From Achatina immaculata (taxonomy: Eukaryota > Mollusca > Gastropoda > Stylommatophora > Achatinidae), in assembly GCA_009760885.1 (NCBI GenBank), contig CM019703.1, positions 12,019,459-12,083,458 of the forward strand: DNA of 64,000 nt, written 5' to 3'. The translations under genes were made by a program, and so were the position numbers. A model generated the notes under the pieces. The model was given only the letters and a program-made list of their open reading frames with translations. It was not told the DNA's origin and did no database searches. Positions within the stretch are counted from its first letter, which is position 1; each line of letters begins with the position of its first letter. This document shows positions 36,655-49,289 of this stretch, in pieces.

Positions 36655-37705
36655 CACCACTGAAACGTCGTTTAAAAGTGGATAATCGTCTACTTCTGTA
36701 CAAGGAAAGTTTCGTTGCCTTTTTGAGTTACATTCCCGTGATAATGTTCCCGATAGGAGAACAATTTTGAGATGGTTAAAAAAAAATTAAAGGGAACCAC
36801 TGATTGCCTCATTAAAAAGTCTACTGGCTGTTCAATAACTCAACAGACACCTGAACGAATTCAAGAAATCCGCAACTCATTGCTTCGTAGCCCTCGGTGA
36901 TCATCTGTTAGGCATGCTTTGGCACTTGGTATATCGGATCACTCGCTACGTCACATCATTCATAATCATATGCATATCCACCTTTACAAGTTATAAGTTG
37001 TGTTGCAACTGAATGATTTGTATAAAGTTAACAGACTTGACTTTGCTACCTATTTTATAGCACGCATTGAAGAAAATCCGAATTTGCTCAATAACCTCAT
37101 AATGTCTGATGAAGCACATTTTGAGTTGTCAGGAAAAGTGAACAAGCAGAATTTCAGATACTGGTCAGGTGAAAATCCACAATTACTGCACGAAAAACCG
37201 CTCCATAGTGAACGAGTAACAGTGTGCTGTGGCGTTGCATCATTCGGTGTCATTGGCCCATATTTTTGGGAAGAGGAAGACAGGAATCCACTTACTGTTA
37301 ATAGCGATCACTACGTGGTGAAGCTAAATGAATACTTCATTCCAGACTTGGCCAATAGAAATAAGGGACTAATATGGTTTCAACAAGATGGAGCAAATGC
37401 CCACACAGCCCGTCAGTCCATGGCCATGCTGCGACAAGCATTTCCCAAACTTCATATTTCCACATTTGGCCGGCAAGGTCACCGGATTTGTCGGCAGCAG
37501 ACTTCTTTTTTGTGGGGGTATCTCAAGAACACGGTGTATGCTAGTCGACCAGCCAATTGCAGACCTAAAGGACCGAATCCGACACTGCATTCAAAATATT
37601 CCTTTGAATATGTTAAATAGTGTTATGCAGGAATTTTCCAGACGCCTGGCTGAATGTGTCAAATGCAATGGCGGTCATCTAATCGGCGTAATTTTCAAAA
37701 CCTAG
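36655..37705 (+). pseudogene. Tc1/mariner-superfamily transposase, frameshifted
   Basis: N-terminal HTH region (36655-36990) is broken. The catalytic domain is readable from about 37000: MSDEAHFELSG (first Asp near 37108), VTVCCGVASFGVIGPYFWEE, WFQQDGANAHTARQSM (second Asp near 37387), then after a frameshift at about 37465 WPARSPDLSAADFF (third Asp), then a second shift to LKDRIRHCIQNIPLNMLNSV and a VKCNGGHLIGVIF end at about 37703. Asp-Asp-Asp with roughly 34-residue spacing. Terminal inverted repeats were not found by eye. The closest known type is the Tc3/mariner-like elements common in arthropods. Confidence 0.85.
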
Positions 37706-39659
37706 GTATGATTGTCTCTAATAATAACATTGCCCACTTTTCTGAGTTTCATTTCACTTTTTTTTTTATAAAAAAAAGTATGCCGCTCAATTTATTTTCC
37801 ATGTTTAAAATCGAGCTATGCTTTATGCCAGGAATATTAGTGCTGCTCTTTTTAATGTCCCTGCATATTTTTCATAAATATCATGTATTTGCCACATATG
37901 ATTTTTTTTCTTCATTTGCATCATGCCTTCATGTCTCACTCTGTAAAACATATCTATGTAATCATTAAGTCATAAGTATGAATCTTTGTTAATTTCTAGA
38001 GACCTCTCTATGACTGATTTTACCATAAGAGTTGTATTACTTGTGCTCTTTCCTTCGACAGAACCACATTGTTGTACTACGTATTCTGTCTTCATCTATT
38101 TCATAGTTTGAAGTTAAAGAACATTAAAAATATTTTTGTGATGTGCATTTAAGCCGCTGTGAAAAATGATTTGGAGAGATTTGATGATTTATGCCCTGTA
38201 TTACATATTATACAGAGTGTCTATAAAGTCCATGTGCAATTTTTAATATTTATAATTTTGCATCCGTACATGACAGAATCAACCTGTAAAAACATTTAGA
38301 AGCATGATGTATCTAGTTTTTGTTTGGTCGTCTTCATGACATGTATTATCACTATTATTGTCATTATTATTATTATTATTCTTGTATAAAAATACTACTT
38401 TCTTCAGAACTGTTATTGACCCTTGCCTTCAGCTCAGTAGAACGTAAATTGTGTTTTTTGGTTGGTTGATTGTTTAAGTAAACAGCAATTTCTATACGTA
38501 ATCATAAAAAAATTCAATGAAGCCAAATCTGCTGATCATGGACACTAAATGATTGATCTTCCAGTAAACATGTTAAGGAATTTTTCATTGTCTAACTTTG
38601 AGCAGCCAATTTCTGTTTGGTGCATCTCTGTGTAATGGGTTCTAACCCCCCCCCCCCCATTTTTTTAGACAGCAGTGACAGATATTATTTTTTACTGTCC
38701 GTCAGTTTGTATCTCCATCTATAAATGCTGTATCGTGCACTCACTCTCAAAGTTCTGTAAACATGACAAAAGAGATATCTCCATTTTACTATAATTGTTT
38801 TCTGTCAGCGCCTGTATTTCTTACTGACAAACAAATGTTTGCTCCCCCCCCCCTCCAAATGAAATTTTCAAAGGATCGTGATTGCTTGAGATGTTACATA
38901 GAAAATAAAAATGTCTTTAACCTTTAGAACAACACATTTTAACAAGTTATTTTGAGTTAGCAAATTTTCTCATGCATGCAATGTTATATGTAACAATAAA
39001 AAAGTAAACCAACATACACATAGCTCGTCGCAACGTCCGAACAACTTTGAAATTCGTCATAGGCAAGGAGCCATCATGATCCAGATCATTGTTATTCTCT
39101 TCTGCAGGGAGAGGGTCCCCATGTGATAACGCAATGAGCACAGACAACCAAACGACCAAGACAAATGTTCTTGGCAATGTGCAAAAGCGTTTGGAATTCA
39201 TGATCTTTCTGCTGGGAATTAGAGAATTAAAAAAATATAGCAGTTTTCAACTGAATCAATCAGAAAAAAATGTAGAGTTCTTCAACATCCAGCGGGATAT
39301 GTCAGGCATGGAACTCTTATTAAAATATAACACTTCAGTGAACGGAAAATAAACTCGTTCATGATAGAATATCCTTAATATCAACACATTCTTCTATAAT
39401 CAGTAAAAATAGAATTTTGTAGTATTTGAATCCTTTAAAATGAATAATATTATGTCTGTTTTGAAACAAATCGCTGAAAAGTTTACATTTTCCTCTCAGT
39501 GTGTAACACTGTTCTTATTTATAGCAACATTGTCTTCTCTCAGAACACAAACGCTAAAATATTAGATGGAACAAGAAAGTGAGAGGATACAAAATGTAAA
39601 TGTCCCATTCCAATGATTACCACATCCATCTCTTAAAGTACATGACATAAATTACTGAT

Positions 39660-39696
<37 letters not shown>

Positions 39697-39955
39697 ACAC
39701 ACACACACACAAAACTAGAAAGATCTAACGCCACAGATGGATATAACCAAAACCAGCGAGACACTTGAACAGATGACACACTACAGCCACCAAGGGCGAA
39801 TACTAACCGAGGATGGGAGATGTCATGTGGACATATAGAGAAGACATTCAACACAATGAAGGCAAAGCTGTTGTTCAGGAATAAGAATATTTTTTTTAAA
39901 AAACAGAATGAGATTTGCAAAGTTCTATATTTATTCCAAGTATTGCCAAGTATTT
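37706..39955. other. unassigned sequence with simple repeats
   Basis: AT-rich, with poly(C) runs at 38647-38660 and 38844-38854, (ATT)n near 38355-38375, and (CTA)n(CA)n at 39661-39712. No gene recognised; the frame 39201-38947 (minus) starts with a hydrophobic stretch but has no further support. Confidence 0.5.
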
Positions 39956-40480
39956 TCCTAATGGAAGAACGAATTCAGGAACAACGCAGAGATAAGACAG
40001 ATGACTGAACAACAATCAGTCTCATGGGTGATCAGGAAAAGGAGATGGACATATGTTGGTCACTTGATGAGAAGACATGATCAGAGAATCCCAAAAATGC
40101 AAAAGAAATGTGGATATACAGGAAAGTAGTTCATATATCATGGAAAGTGAAAAGAACAAATGTGCAATAGTAGAGCTACTACAAGTGCAACATGAACTTC
40201 TCAAAGAAATAAAGATCACGAATACAAAATATTTTGTTCACACCAAAAGACACGATAAAATACTTAACACAAGAAGAAAAGAGTGCTAGAGGTAGACGAC
40301 GATGTAGATGGGAAGATAACATACGAGACTGTGCAGGGTACAACTAGGTTGAGCGCAACTATAAAAGCGATGAAGAAAAGATTCATTTTCCGCCAAATTT
40401 CATACTCAATACAGCTCACGATGATGAAGAGCGCAATTAACGATTTCTTATACGATATTAGGTGCCATCCTGCCACACGT
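39956..40480 (+). mobile_element. two worn LINE 3' ends (LINE-C and a further family)
   Basis: 39975-40110 reads IRQMTEQQSVSWVIRKRRW, YVGHLMRRHDQRIPKMQK (LINE-C). 40160-40440 reads ELLKEIKITNTKYFVHTKRH and, in another frame, RWEDNIRDCAGYN followed by a GATGATGAA-like end: the C-terminal tail of another RTE/Jockey-type LINE. Confidence 0.5.
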
Positions 40481-40527
40481 CTATTCGGGCAGTAGGGCAC
40501 ATCTATCACAGCAGGTTGTATAAAATC

Positions 40528-41743
40528 ATTTCATTCATTTATTTGCTTGCATGTCCCTTGCGAAACTATGCCTCCCAAACAACACTCCTGTAGGCCTCTC
40601 GGTTGTGAGCAAGATGGCCTGCTGCTGATGCATCCATTTGTAGATCGTCAACGATGTCTTGCAGCCATCTTCGTTTTGGTCTTCCTCTTTTTCTTTTTCC
40701 CATTATGTATCCTTCCAATATGGTCTTCTCTAAATTATCATGACGTTTAATGTGTCCAAAATATTTAAGTTTTCTCTCTTTACTCTTTACTACCCAGCCT
40801 TATTCAATATGAAGCTCTTGTAGTATAGATATATTTGTTCTTTTTTGTGTCCACGATATTTGGAGAACTCTTCTGTAGCATTTACATTCAACGGCATTTA
40901 TGTGTTTCTCAGCTGTTTTGTTAAGTGTCCAGGTCTCACAGACATATGTTGCGATGGGAAAGATGCATGCTATTAAAAATCTTATTTTTGTAGTTCTGTT
41001 TGCTCCTCTCCACAGATTCTTTATTTGTTTTATTTTCTGAAGAGCGATAGATGTCCTCCTTTTAATTTCCCTCATTGTATCTCCATTATTAGTTAGTAGT
41101 GATCCACGATATTCAAAACTCTCTATTTCTTCCAATTTTTCCTCATTTATATATATTTCAGCTGCCTTTTTTGTTTTATCAGTTCTCATCAACTTAGTTT
41201 TCTTTGCATTAAGATAAAGGTTCTGCTCTTCGCTGTTCTTACGGACTGACATAATTCGTTTTTCCATTACTTTTTGTGTTGTGAACAGTAACACTGTGTC
41301 ATCAGCATATGTAATCTCTGGTATTTCATAACCTCCAATTGTTATGGCATCGTAATATTCTTTTTCTACATCTTCTCTAACATTCCTCATTATATTTTCA
41401 GTATACAAGTTAAATAAGTAGGGTGAAATATGCACCCCTGACGGACCCCTTGTTTTATGTCAAACCAAGTTGTTGTTTCACCATTTATTCTTACTGCTGC
41501 CTGTTGGTCTAGATACATCAGTGATGTTAATTGTATCAAATGTGTTGGAAATCCCATTTTTTCCATTATTTCCCAAAGTTTCTGGTGTTGTACACAATCA
41601 AATGCCTTTGAGTAGTCTATAAAGGATAAATATAGATTCACATTAAACTCTCTGCATTTCTCTATTATTAATCTTAGATTGAATATATCTCTTGATCCTC
41701 TGCCTTGCCTTAAACCAGCTTGAACCATATTGACTTCTTTTTC
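40528..41743 (-). mobile_element. LINE-B copy (minus), 5'-truncated
   Basis: The sense strand runs from about 41743 (MVQAGLRQGRGSRDIFNL), through LSFIDYSKAFDCVQHQKL, FDIKQGVRQGC, ITYADDTVLLFTTQ (41320-41290) and CETWTLNKTAEKHINA, to the (GAAT)n-like 3' end at 40528. It keeps the KAFDCVQHQKLWEIM frame that is broken in the copies at 46423 and 56311. One frameshift near 41400. Confidence 0.85.
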
Positions 41744-41774
41744 TATTTATAATATCAGTATAAATATAATTTTA

Positions 41775-41990
41775 TTATGTAAAAGAAATAGTGCTTTGGA
41801 GAGACTGATAGTAGAAGCCATAGTGCCTGGTAAAGGAAAAAGGAACAACCTCTCCGCAGGTGGGCTCAGAATACCACGGAGGCCTGAATACGTCTTTAAG
41901 AGACGCTGATCAACTTGAGCCAGGCCGCATTGCATCCAAGGAGACAGTGTGAGGGACAACGTTCTGGAAAGGACACGTCACATGAAAATG
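41775..41990 (+). mobile_element. LINE C-terminal fragment (LINE-F)
   Basis: ALERLIVEAIVPGKGKRNN in one frame and SLRDADQLEPGRIASKETV in the next: a frameshifted basic C-terminal tail typical of LINE ORFs. Truncated on both sides. Confidence 0.5.
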
Positions 41991-42479
41991 AAACGAAGAA
42001 AACTAAATTTATGTGTAGAGAAGTTAAAGACAGTTTCATTATCCTTTGTACGCTTGAAAAAAGTATTGGAAATTATATGTGAAATGTTTATAATTTTAAT
42101 CAACAAGATAACAGAAATGTTCTTACTATATTCAAGTACTGGAATTAACTATCTGAGATTTTCCTCTTGCCTTGTTTTCTTGACGCAAAACACTGAGATG
42201 TTCCCAGGTTTCAATTTATCATGACAGAAACTCACCTCGTTGTAAGTTATCACCGGAATAGCCACGCCCTCGAACAATATAACTTCTCTGATTTGTTGTG
42301 GCAAGAAGAAAGATATTGTTAAATCCTGTGTAGAAACTATGCAATCATGACGTAAGATGTGAAACTGCACTAAACAGAATTCACACCATATATCTCTCTC
42401 TCTGAACCTTACGTGCCCAGAGCACATGGGGCTTCCGCAAGGGTTTTCCACAAATGCCTATATTTTGCCTTTTTTCTTC

Positions 42480-45410
42480 TTTTTTTCTTGCCCAGGTGAG
42501 CCCTCTCTTGCTCAACATCCTTTCTGTTGTTATACTCTATGTCTCTTTTGGTCTACCCTTACTTCTGTTCCTCTGTGGTGTCCATCTTAGTGCTATTTTC
42601 GGTAGTGAGTTGTCAGTCATTCGGAGCACATGTCTCAACCATCGCCAGTGCCTTTTCTCAATAATTGCTGTCAGTGGCTTCATCTGCATTTCTGCTAATA
42701 AGATGTTATTTCTTATGGTGTTTGGCCAAAATATTTTTTCTAATTCTTCGTAAACATTTAATCTGGAAAGAATTCAATTTGTTTTCTATGGTTTTGGTGA
42801 TTTTCCAGCATTCACTTCCATAGAGTAGTACACTTATAACATTACTCTTAAATATCCTGATTTTCATATTTATGCTTAGTTTTTTAGATTTTCATATATA
42901 ATCTGCAACACTGCAAAAGCCTGGTTTGCTCTAGTAAGGTCTGCTGTTGATGTCCTCTGTGCTGTCTCCATTTTCTACTACTCTACTGCCAAGGTATACA
43001 AATTCATTGACCTCCTCCACTAACTTGCTATCTACTCTGAGTACATTTCTGTTGTTCACATTTTGCTTCATTAACTTTGTCTTTCCTACATTGATCTTTA
43101 GTCCTATGTTGTTTGCATTCTGAGTTAGCTTGTTTATTTTATCTTGTATATATCTGTGGCTGCTTGATAGTAGACAAATGTCAAGGTCTTCCAGCACTGT
43201 GTCAAGGGTCCATTGTAATCCTCTGCGTTTATCTGATGTTGCCTCCTTCGTTAACCAGTCTACTGCCAAGATAAATAATGTTGGTGATAGTACACATCCC
43301 TGCTTCACTCCTGTTTGTATCCTAAAGCTGCTGGAGGTATGTTCTCCACAGATAACTTTGCACTGAAAACCCTCATATAGGGCTTTGATTACATTAACTA
43401 TCTTATGGGGGAGGCCATGCCATCTTAGGATTTTCCACAGTGCATCTCTGTTGACACTGTCAAAGGCTTTCTCAAAATCTATGAATAATGCATATGTTGT
43501 GCCATGCCACTCATTTGCCTGTTCTAATATTTGTCTAAGTACAAATATGTGGTCTATGCATGATCTTCCTTTCCTAAATCCTGCTTTCTCTTTCCGAAGT
43601 TTTCCCTCAAGTGCTGATACAATTCTGTTGATGATTATTCTGCAAAATACTTTACTGGTGAGTGGCAGTAGGGTAATGCCTCTCCAGTTCCCGCAATCTC
43701 TGAGGTCACCCTTCTTTGGTAGTTTTACTATAAGCCCAGTTTTCCACTCCTCTGGGGCTTTTTCTAGATCCCAAATTTGTTGTAGTATCTGGCAAAGTTG
43801 TTTTGGTGTTTCTGTTTCTTCTGCTTTCAACATCTCAGCAGTCACTTCATCTTCATCTGGTGCCCTGTCTAATTTTAGCTTCTTTATTGCCTCTTTTACT
43901 TCACTTATTGTTATTGGTCCTGTATTGATGTTTAGTTCCGTTTTTGCTTCAGGTATGTCTATTGTTTGTGCGCTTGTGTTCTGTTTAGTAGGGTGTTAAA
44001 GTGTTCCCTCCATCTTTCAATTTTTTCTCTTTCTCCACTGACCAGTTGTCCCTTATGTGTCCTTACTGCACTCTCACATCTTGTGCTGAAGTTACCTGTC
44101 ATCTGCTTTGTGATTCTGTATATAGTTTTCATGTCATTTACATATGCTGCTTTCTCTGCTGCTTCTGCTAAGTTATCATAATATTGACGTTTATCTTGAC
44201 GGCATGATTCCTTCACTTCCTTGTATTTTTTGTGCATAATTACTTAAAACTCCTTCTTTAAGCCTTTGTGATTTGGTGTTCAGTAATTTTTTTCTTGATT
44301 TCTTTTCTTTGCTTTATTTTTTCCCATGTGGTCTTGCTTATTCATTCCTCTTTTCTCCGTTTCCGATATCCCAGCACCTCTTTTGCTGTTTCCTGTAGTG
44401 TTTTATTGAACTCTAGTATGGATATTTCTGCTTCGTCTTGTAGGACACTGAAGCGGTTCTTATGTACTATTGAGAATTCATTTCTTGTTTGCTGGTCTTT
44501 CAGTTTTCTTGTATCAAAACGTATCTTTCTGTGGTCTCCAATCTTGGCTCTCCTTAATTTTAGTTTTATTTTTGCTACTAGAAGGTTGTGATCACTTCCT
44601 ACATCTGCTCCTTTCCTTGATCGCACATCTTGTAGTGATCGTTTCCACTTGTTTATTAGTATGTGATCGATTTTTTTTCTGTGGTTTTATCTGGGGACCT
44701 CCAAGTCACTTTATGGATGTTTTTGTGTTGGAAAAATGTCCCTCCGATGGTCATCATGTTTTCTTCACAGAAACTGCACAGTCTTTCTCCATTTTCATTT
44801 ATTTCTCCGATTCCTTCTCATCCCATGATTCTTCTTCATTTCCTTCACTTACTTTTGCATTGAAGTCGCTCAAGATGAGTAGCATATCATGCTTGGGTAT
44901 TGTTTCTACTGTGGCTTGAAGGCTGTTGTAAAAATCTTTTAATTCCTCTTCAGCTGCTTCTGTTGGTGCATAACAAACTATAATAGACAGCTTCGTGAAT
45001 CTTGAGTTGAATCGTGCATATAATAATCTCTCATTTATAGGGGTCCATTTCAGCAATGCTCTTGATGCTTCTTTTGTTATAATCAATGCTACTCATCCTT
45101 CATGATGATCTTCTTTACCTGACCATATTATTGTATCTTCTGTATGCTGTGCTGTTAATTTCTTTCTGCCTTGTCCTGTCCATCTTGCTTCTTGTATTCC
45201 TAGTATGTCTAGTTTGTATCTGTGCATTTCTTTGATGGTTTGTGCTAGTTTTCCAGTCTGGTTAAGTGTTCTTATGTTCCAGCTGCCTATTTGCATCTTG
45301 TGTTTAGGTTCCAGGAGGTCTGCAGTCGGGCTGGGGACTTCCAGTGGCTGGCTTTCATCCACAACCTTCATGGGCTCAGTTTCCTTATAAGCATTTCTTC
45401 TTCCACCTGC
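42480..45410 (-). mobile_element. LINE-A, nearly complete EN-RT element (defective)
   Basis: Sense is minus. Endonuclease start MQIGSWNIRTLNQTGKLAQT at about 45300, LDILGIQEARWTGQGRKKL, then RLLYARFNSRFTKLSIIVCY and SDFNAKVSEG (45086-44799), GADVGSDHNLLVAKIKLKL near 44605, linker to 43960, and an RT frame of 304 codons (43845-42931) with KLPKKGDLRDCGNWRGITLL, AGFRKGRSCIDHIF, FIDFEKAFDSVNRD and GVKQGCVLSPTLF. The catalytic FADD box is missing: LEDLD joins directly to ICLL near 43180. The C-terminal part (FKSNVISVLLYGSECW) extends to about 42490. At least five frame breaks. Upstream 45410-45570 resembles 5'UTR. Confidence 0.85.
42931..43845 (-). pseudogene. LINE-A reverse transcriptase ORF lacking FADD
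   Basis: Longest frame of LINE-A, 304 codons. RT fingers and palm are readable in order, but the four residues at the active site (F-A-D-D) are deleted in frame, so it cannot be catalytic. The distal part (INVGKTKLMKQNVNNRNVL, LVEEVNEFVYLGSRVVENGD) is the normal thumb. The frame ends in DINSRPY where the C-terminal domain shifts frame. Confidence 0.8.
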
Positions 45411-46080
45411 ATTTGTTATTTCCCTTGCTTCTGTTTCTGTAGCAATCTGATAGTTTTTTTTTACCAGATAGGGTTGCTGGCCCTATGCTGAACCCTCCTT
45501 AGTCATTTTATGATCATGCGTGGTAGGGTAGAGTGGTCCTATTCTTTGCAGATCCCGGGTACCACACGGGGGTCACACCATATATATATTCATACTCATG
45601 TAAATAGTTCATTCAGTATAGTTTTGATTTTCCTCGGAGAAACAGTCAGTAACTTGTTAAAAACAGACGAAGTATCTCACTCCAGAAAATTTGCTTCCAC
45701 CATTGAGCTGTTTAGTCAGCTCTATTCTTGTCGAAAGAGGTCAAGAAGATTTACAAAAAAACCCAAATAACAAATTTATATCCTTAGTTTGTGTTATTTA
45801 GACGATTTATTTTTTATTAATATGTAACATTTCATCATCATCTTTAAGTGCTCTACCAGCAGACGTACTCCCCCAGAGATCTCTGTCATTGATATTTTCA
45901 ATCACTTCAGACCAGGGTGTCCTGGAGGAATTTTTTAAGTGGTCCAGATCTGTTTCATAACCTACCATTACCCTTCCCACGGCCTACCCTGTTGGTTACC
46001 CAGTTTTTTTCCACCCAGCTGAGTCTCTCTACATTTATTTATGTCCTCCAACATTTTGACAACTTCGTCATGTCACACTT
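45411..46080. other. LINE-A 5' flank and unassigned sequence
   Basis: 45411-45570 is probably LINE-A 5'UTR (pre-ATG segment on the minus strand). The rest has no recognised feature. Confidence 0.4.
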
Positions 46081-46087
46081 TATCAAA

Positions 46088-46390
46088 CGGCGGCCTGGTT
46101 GGCCGAGTGATTAGGCGCTTGGTCTACTAATTCAGTAGTACCAGGTTCAAGTCCCGGCAGTGAAGATTTTTTTCTGATACCACCACATCAAAAAAAAGCC
46201 CCGGGTTCCACCAAGTCTCTAAAAATGGGTACCAGAGAAATCTTAGAAGGTAAATGTGGCCAGGTATGATACTGACTACATCAGACTTTCATGTGCCGAT
46301 GGTCTTAGAAGTACGGGCATAAACACTGATCCCCAGTATGTCTTAACAGCACGGAAACGAGGATTTTACCTTTACCTTTTTTTACAGTTG
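46088..46390 (+). mobile_element. tRNA-derived SINE with target-site duplication
   Basis: The head GGCGGCCTGGTTGGCCGAGT-GATTAGGCGCTTGG carries a polymerase III A box (TGGCCGAGTGATTAGGCG) and, 35 bases on, a B box (GGTTCAAGTCC). A body shared with the minus copies in the 5-kb units follows (AAAAATGGGTACCAGAGAAA), then TTTTACCTTTACC and T7. Flanked by TATCAAA at 46081-46087 and 46391-46397. The head resembles a class II (Leu/Ser-like) tRNA, but the acceptor stem does not close, so it is not a tRNA gene. Confidence 0.85.
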
Positions 46391-46421
46391 TATCAAATGC
46401 TTCAGTTTTATAAATGAAATA

Positions 46422-47453
46422 TCATTCCTTTGCATGTCCCTTGCGGAACTTTGCCTCCCTAACAGCACTCCTGTAGGCCTTTCGGTTGTGAGCAAGATGG
46501 CCTGCTGCTGCTGCATCCATCTCCAGATCGTCAACGATGTCTTGCAGCCATCTTCGTTTCGGTCTTCCTCTTTTTCTTTTTCCCATTATGTATCCTTCCA
46601 ATACGGTCTTCTCTAAATTATCATGACGTTTAATGTGTCCAAAATATTTAAGTTTTCTCTCTTTAATCCTCTTTACTAGCCAGCCTTCTTCAATATTAAG
46701 CTCTTGTAGTATAGATATATTTGTTCTTTTTTGTGTCCACGATATTTGGAGAACTCTTCTGTAGCATTTACATTCAAAGGCATTTATGTGTTTCTCAGCT
46801 GTTTTGTTAAGTGTCCAGGTCTCACAGGCATATGTTGCGATGGGAAAGATGCATGCCCTTAAAAATCTTATTTTTGTAGTTCTGTCTGCTCCTCTCCACA
46901 GATTCTTTATTTTTTTTACTTTCTGAAGAGCAATAGATGTCCTCCTTTTAATTTCCCTCATTGTATCTCCATTATTAGTTAGTAGTGATCCAAGATATTC
47001 AAAACTCTCCACTTCTTCCAGTTTTTCCTCATTGATACATATTTCAGTTGCCTTGTTTGTTTTGTCAGTTGTCATCACTTTAGTTTTCTTTGCATTAAGA
47101 TAGAGGTTCTGCTCTTCGCTGTTCTTTCGGACTGACATAATTAGTTTTTCCATTCCTTCTTGTGTTGTGGACAGCAATACTGTGTCATCAGCATATCTAA
47201 TCTCTGGTATTTCATAACCTCCAACTGTTATGGCATCGTAATATTCTTTGTCTACATCTTCTCTATCATTCCTCATTATATTTTCAGTATACAAGTTAAA
47301 TAAGTAGGGTGACAATATGCACCCCTGACGGACCCCTTGTTTTATGTCAAACCAAGTTGTTGTTTCACCATTTATTCTTACTGCTGCTTGTTGGTCTAGA
47401 TACAGCAGTGATGTTAATTGTATCAAATGTGTTGGAAATACCATTTTTTCCAT
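46422..47453 (-). pseudogene. LINE-B RT, palm to C-terminus, 343 codons
   Basis: Starts MEKMVFPTHLIQLTSLLYLD, then FDIKQGVRQGCILSPYLF (RT motif), GYEIPEIRYADDTVLLSTTQ (YADD catalytic box), NLYLNAKKTKVM, EEVESFEYLGSLLTNNGD, CETWTLNKTAEKHINAFEC, LKYFGHIKRHDNLEKTVLEG and a basic tail GKRKRGRPKRRWLQDIVDD. Cut off from its N-terminal half by a single-base deletion in the FIDYSKAFD motif. Longest LINE frame in the window. Confidence 0.85.
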
Positions 47454-48485
47454 TATTTCCCAAAGTTTCTGGTGTTGTACATAGTCAAATGCTTTGAGTA
47501 GTCTATAAAGAGTAAATATAGATTCACATTAAACTCTCTGCATTTCTCTATTATTAATCTTAGATTGAATATATGATCTCTTGATCCTCTTCCTTGTCTG
47601 AAGCCAGCTTGGACCATATTGACTTCTTCTTCTATTTTCTGTCGAAGTCTACCCACTATGGTTTTTAACAGAATTTTACTGGCATGACTAATCAGGGCAA
47701 CAGTTCTGTAGTTGGTGCATAATTTCAGGTTACCCTTTTTTGGCAGTGGTATGAATACAGTTTTTTCCATTCTTTTGGCCAAATACCTGAATGCCATATC
47801 TTTTTACATAGTGCATGATAGATTGTTGCACACTCCTTTCCTCCTGCTTTAATAAATTCAGCGGTTATCTCATCACATCCTGGTGATTTACCATTTTTCA
47901 GATTCTTTATTGCCCATAAAACTTCTTCCATTGTCGGCTCGGGTTCTTTCTCCTCCAATAATAATTCACACTGTTGATTTCTGCTTCCACAGTCGGTTGT
48001 TTCATACATTCTTTTGCAATATTCCTTCCATCTTTCTAGAATTTCCTCTGTCTCTGTCAGGGTATTCCCCATCTCATCACAAATTACATTTAGCTTAGGT
48101 GTGACATTTCTCGTCAATGTCTTCATTTCTTTAAACATTTCACTATCTCTTCCACACCTCTGATGTTCTTCTTATTCATTCACAACAATCTTGTACGTAT
48201 TGTTTTTTGTCTTTTCTTATGTTTCTTCGTACTTCTTTTGTTAAAGTTTTATATTTATCTTTGTTGTTGTTTGTCACTCGCCATTGCGTCTTCATTTCTC
48301 TACATTGTTTTATCAGTTCTAGTGTACCTGCTGTGATCCATCTATTCTTTTGTGTTTTCTTTACTGGAACCATGTCTTTAGCTGTTGTTACTAAGATATC
48401 TTTGGCCTGCGTAGTCAATTCATCTGGTGTCATCTCTTCCTGTACAGCCATCAGGATTTCGAAACGGTTCTTCACTTCTATACCT
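46423..48485 (-). mobile_element. LINE-B copy with TSD (2.06 kb)
   Basis: Flanked by TGAAATAT at 46415-46422 and 48486-48493. Sense is minus: NRFEILMAVQEEMTPDEL (48470) to GNTLTETEEILERWKEYC, NGKSPGCDEITAEFIKAGG, NYRTVALISHASKILL, AGFRQGRGSRDHIFNLRL, LYLLFIDYSK followed by a one-base deletion (frameshift), then the 343-codon frame 47453-46422. The 5' end lies within about 13 bases of that of the 56311-58364 copy. No endonuclease domain is present. Confidence 0.9.
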
Positions 48486-49289
48486 TGAAATATACAAATA
48501 CTTTTTACGAAGAGAAACATTTAGAAGAAAATAAAAATGATATTTTAAAAACGCAAGACGAAGATATAAAACTTGAAATGAATTATGCATACCAAGGAGT
48601 AAAATAAAGAAACCAGTAGCTGGTTCTACAAACAGGGGGATGTAATGACGGTCCAAATTTCATACAGATAAAAGGGATGGCGACTACAGTAAAACTGGTT
48701 AATATAAATAAGGTAGATAGAGGTGTATGGTGCAGTTTTACAAAGTGAGGGAGGAAGTGAGCAAGGTGAGAAAAAAACGAATATAAAGTATGATAATGTA
48801 TAAATGAAAAACATACAACATCCGATATTTCGGCGTGAGCCTTATTCGAGGATACATACAAAACGAAATACAACATATATAACTTATCTGAAGCGTCTTG
48901 CTCTCAGTAAAGCGGAAATGTGTGTGGAAGAAGAAGGAAGAAAAAAAAAACGCTGCCTACAAGCAAAAGATTCCCGATATAGCCAATCATAGCGAAGAAG
49001 CGGAGAGAGAGAGGAGGAGAACAAGTGGGAGAAAGGGGTTGAGGGAAGGCAATAGAAACATGATAGTCGCTAGAGGTGTCGGGGGGGGGGGAAGGGGAGA
49101 GAAAAGAGGACGCGAGAGATAATGAATGAAGAACTTAAACACCTACAGGGAGGAAATGTAAAACTGGTGAATGGGACAAGACCAATATGTTGGCAGAGAA
49201 GGAAATAGGATGGTGGTAGGGAGGGGTAGCATAGAGAAAGAAAGTAGAGTATAAAAAAGGCCAGTGGAAAAATAAAGAAGTTACAGAAA

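Noticed and set aside
36655..37705. Intact transposase gene
   Set aside because: At least two frameshifts around 37465 and 37500, a broken N-terminal domain and no inverted repeats found.
40528..41770. TSD for the LINE-B copy at 40528
   Set aside because: TATAAAATCAT and TATAATATCAG near the two ends are only loosely similar; not good enough to claim.
46088..46165. Functional tRNA gene
   Set aside because: A and B boxes are good but the acceptor stem does not pair, and the sequence continues into a SINE body shared with other copies.
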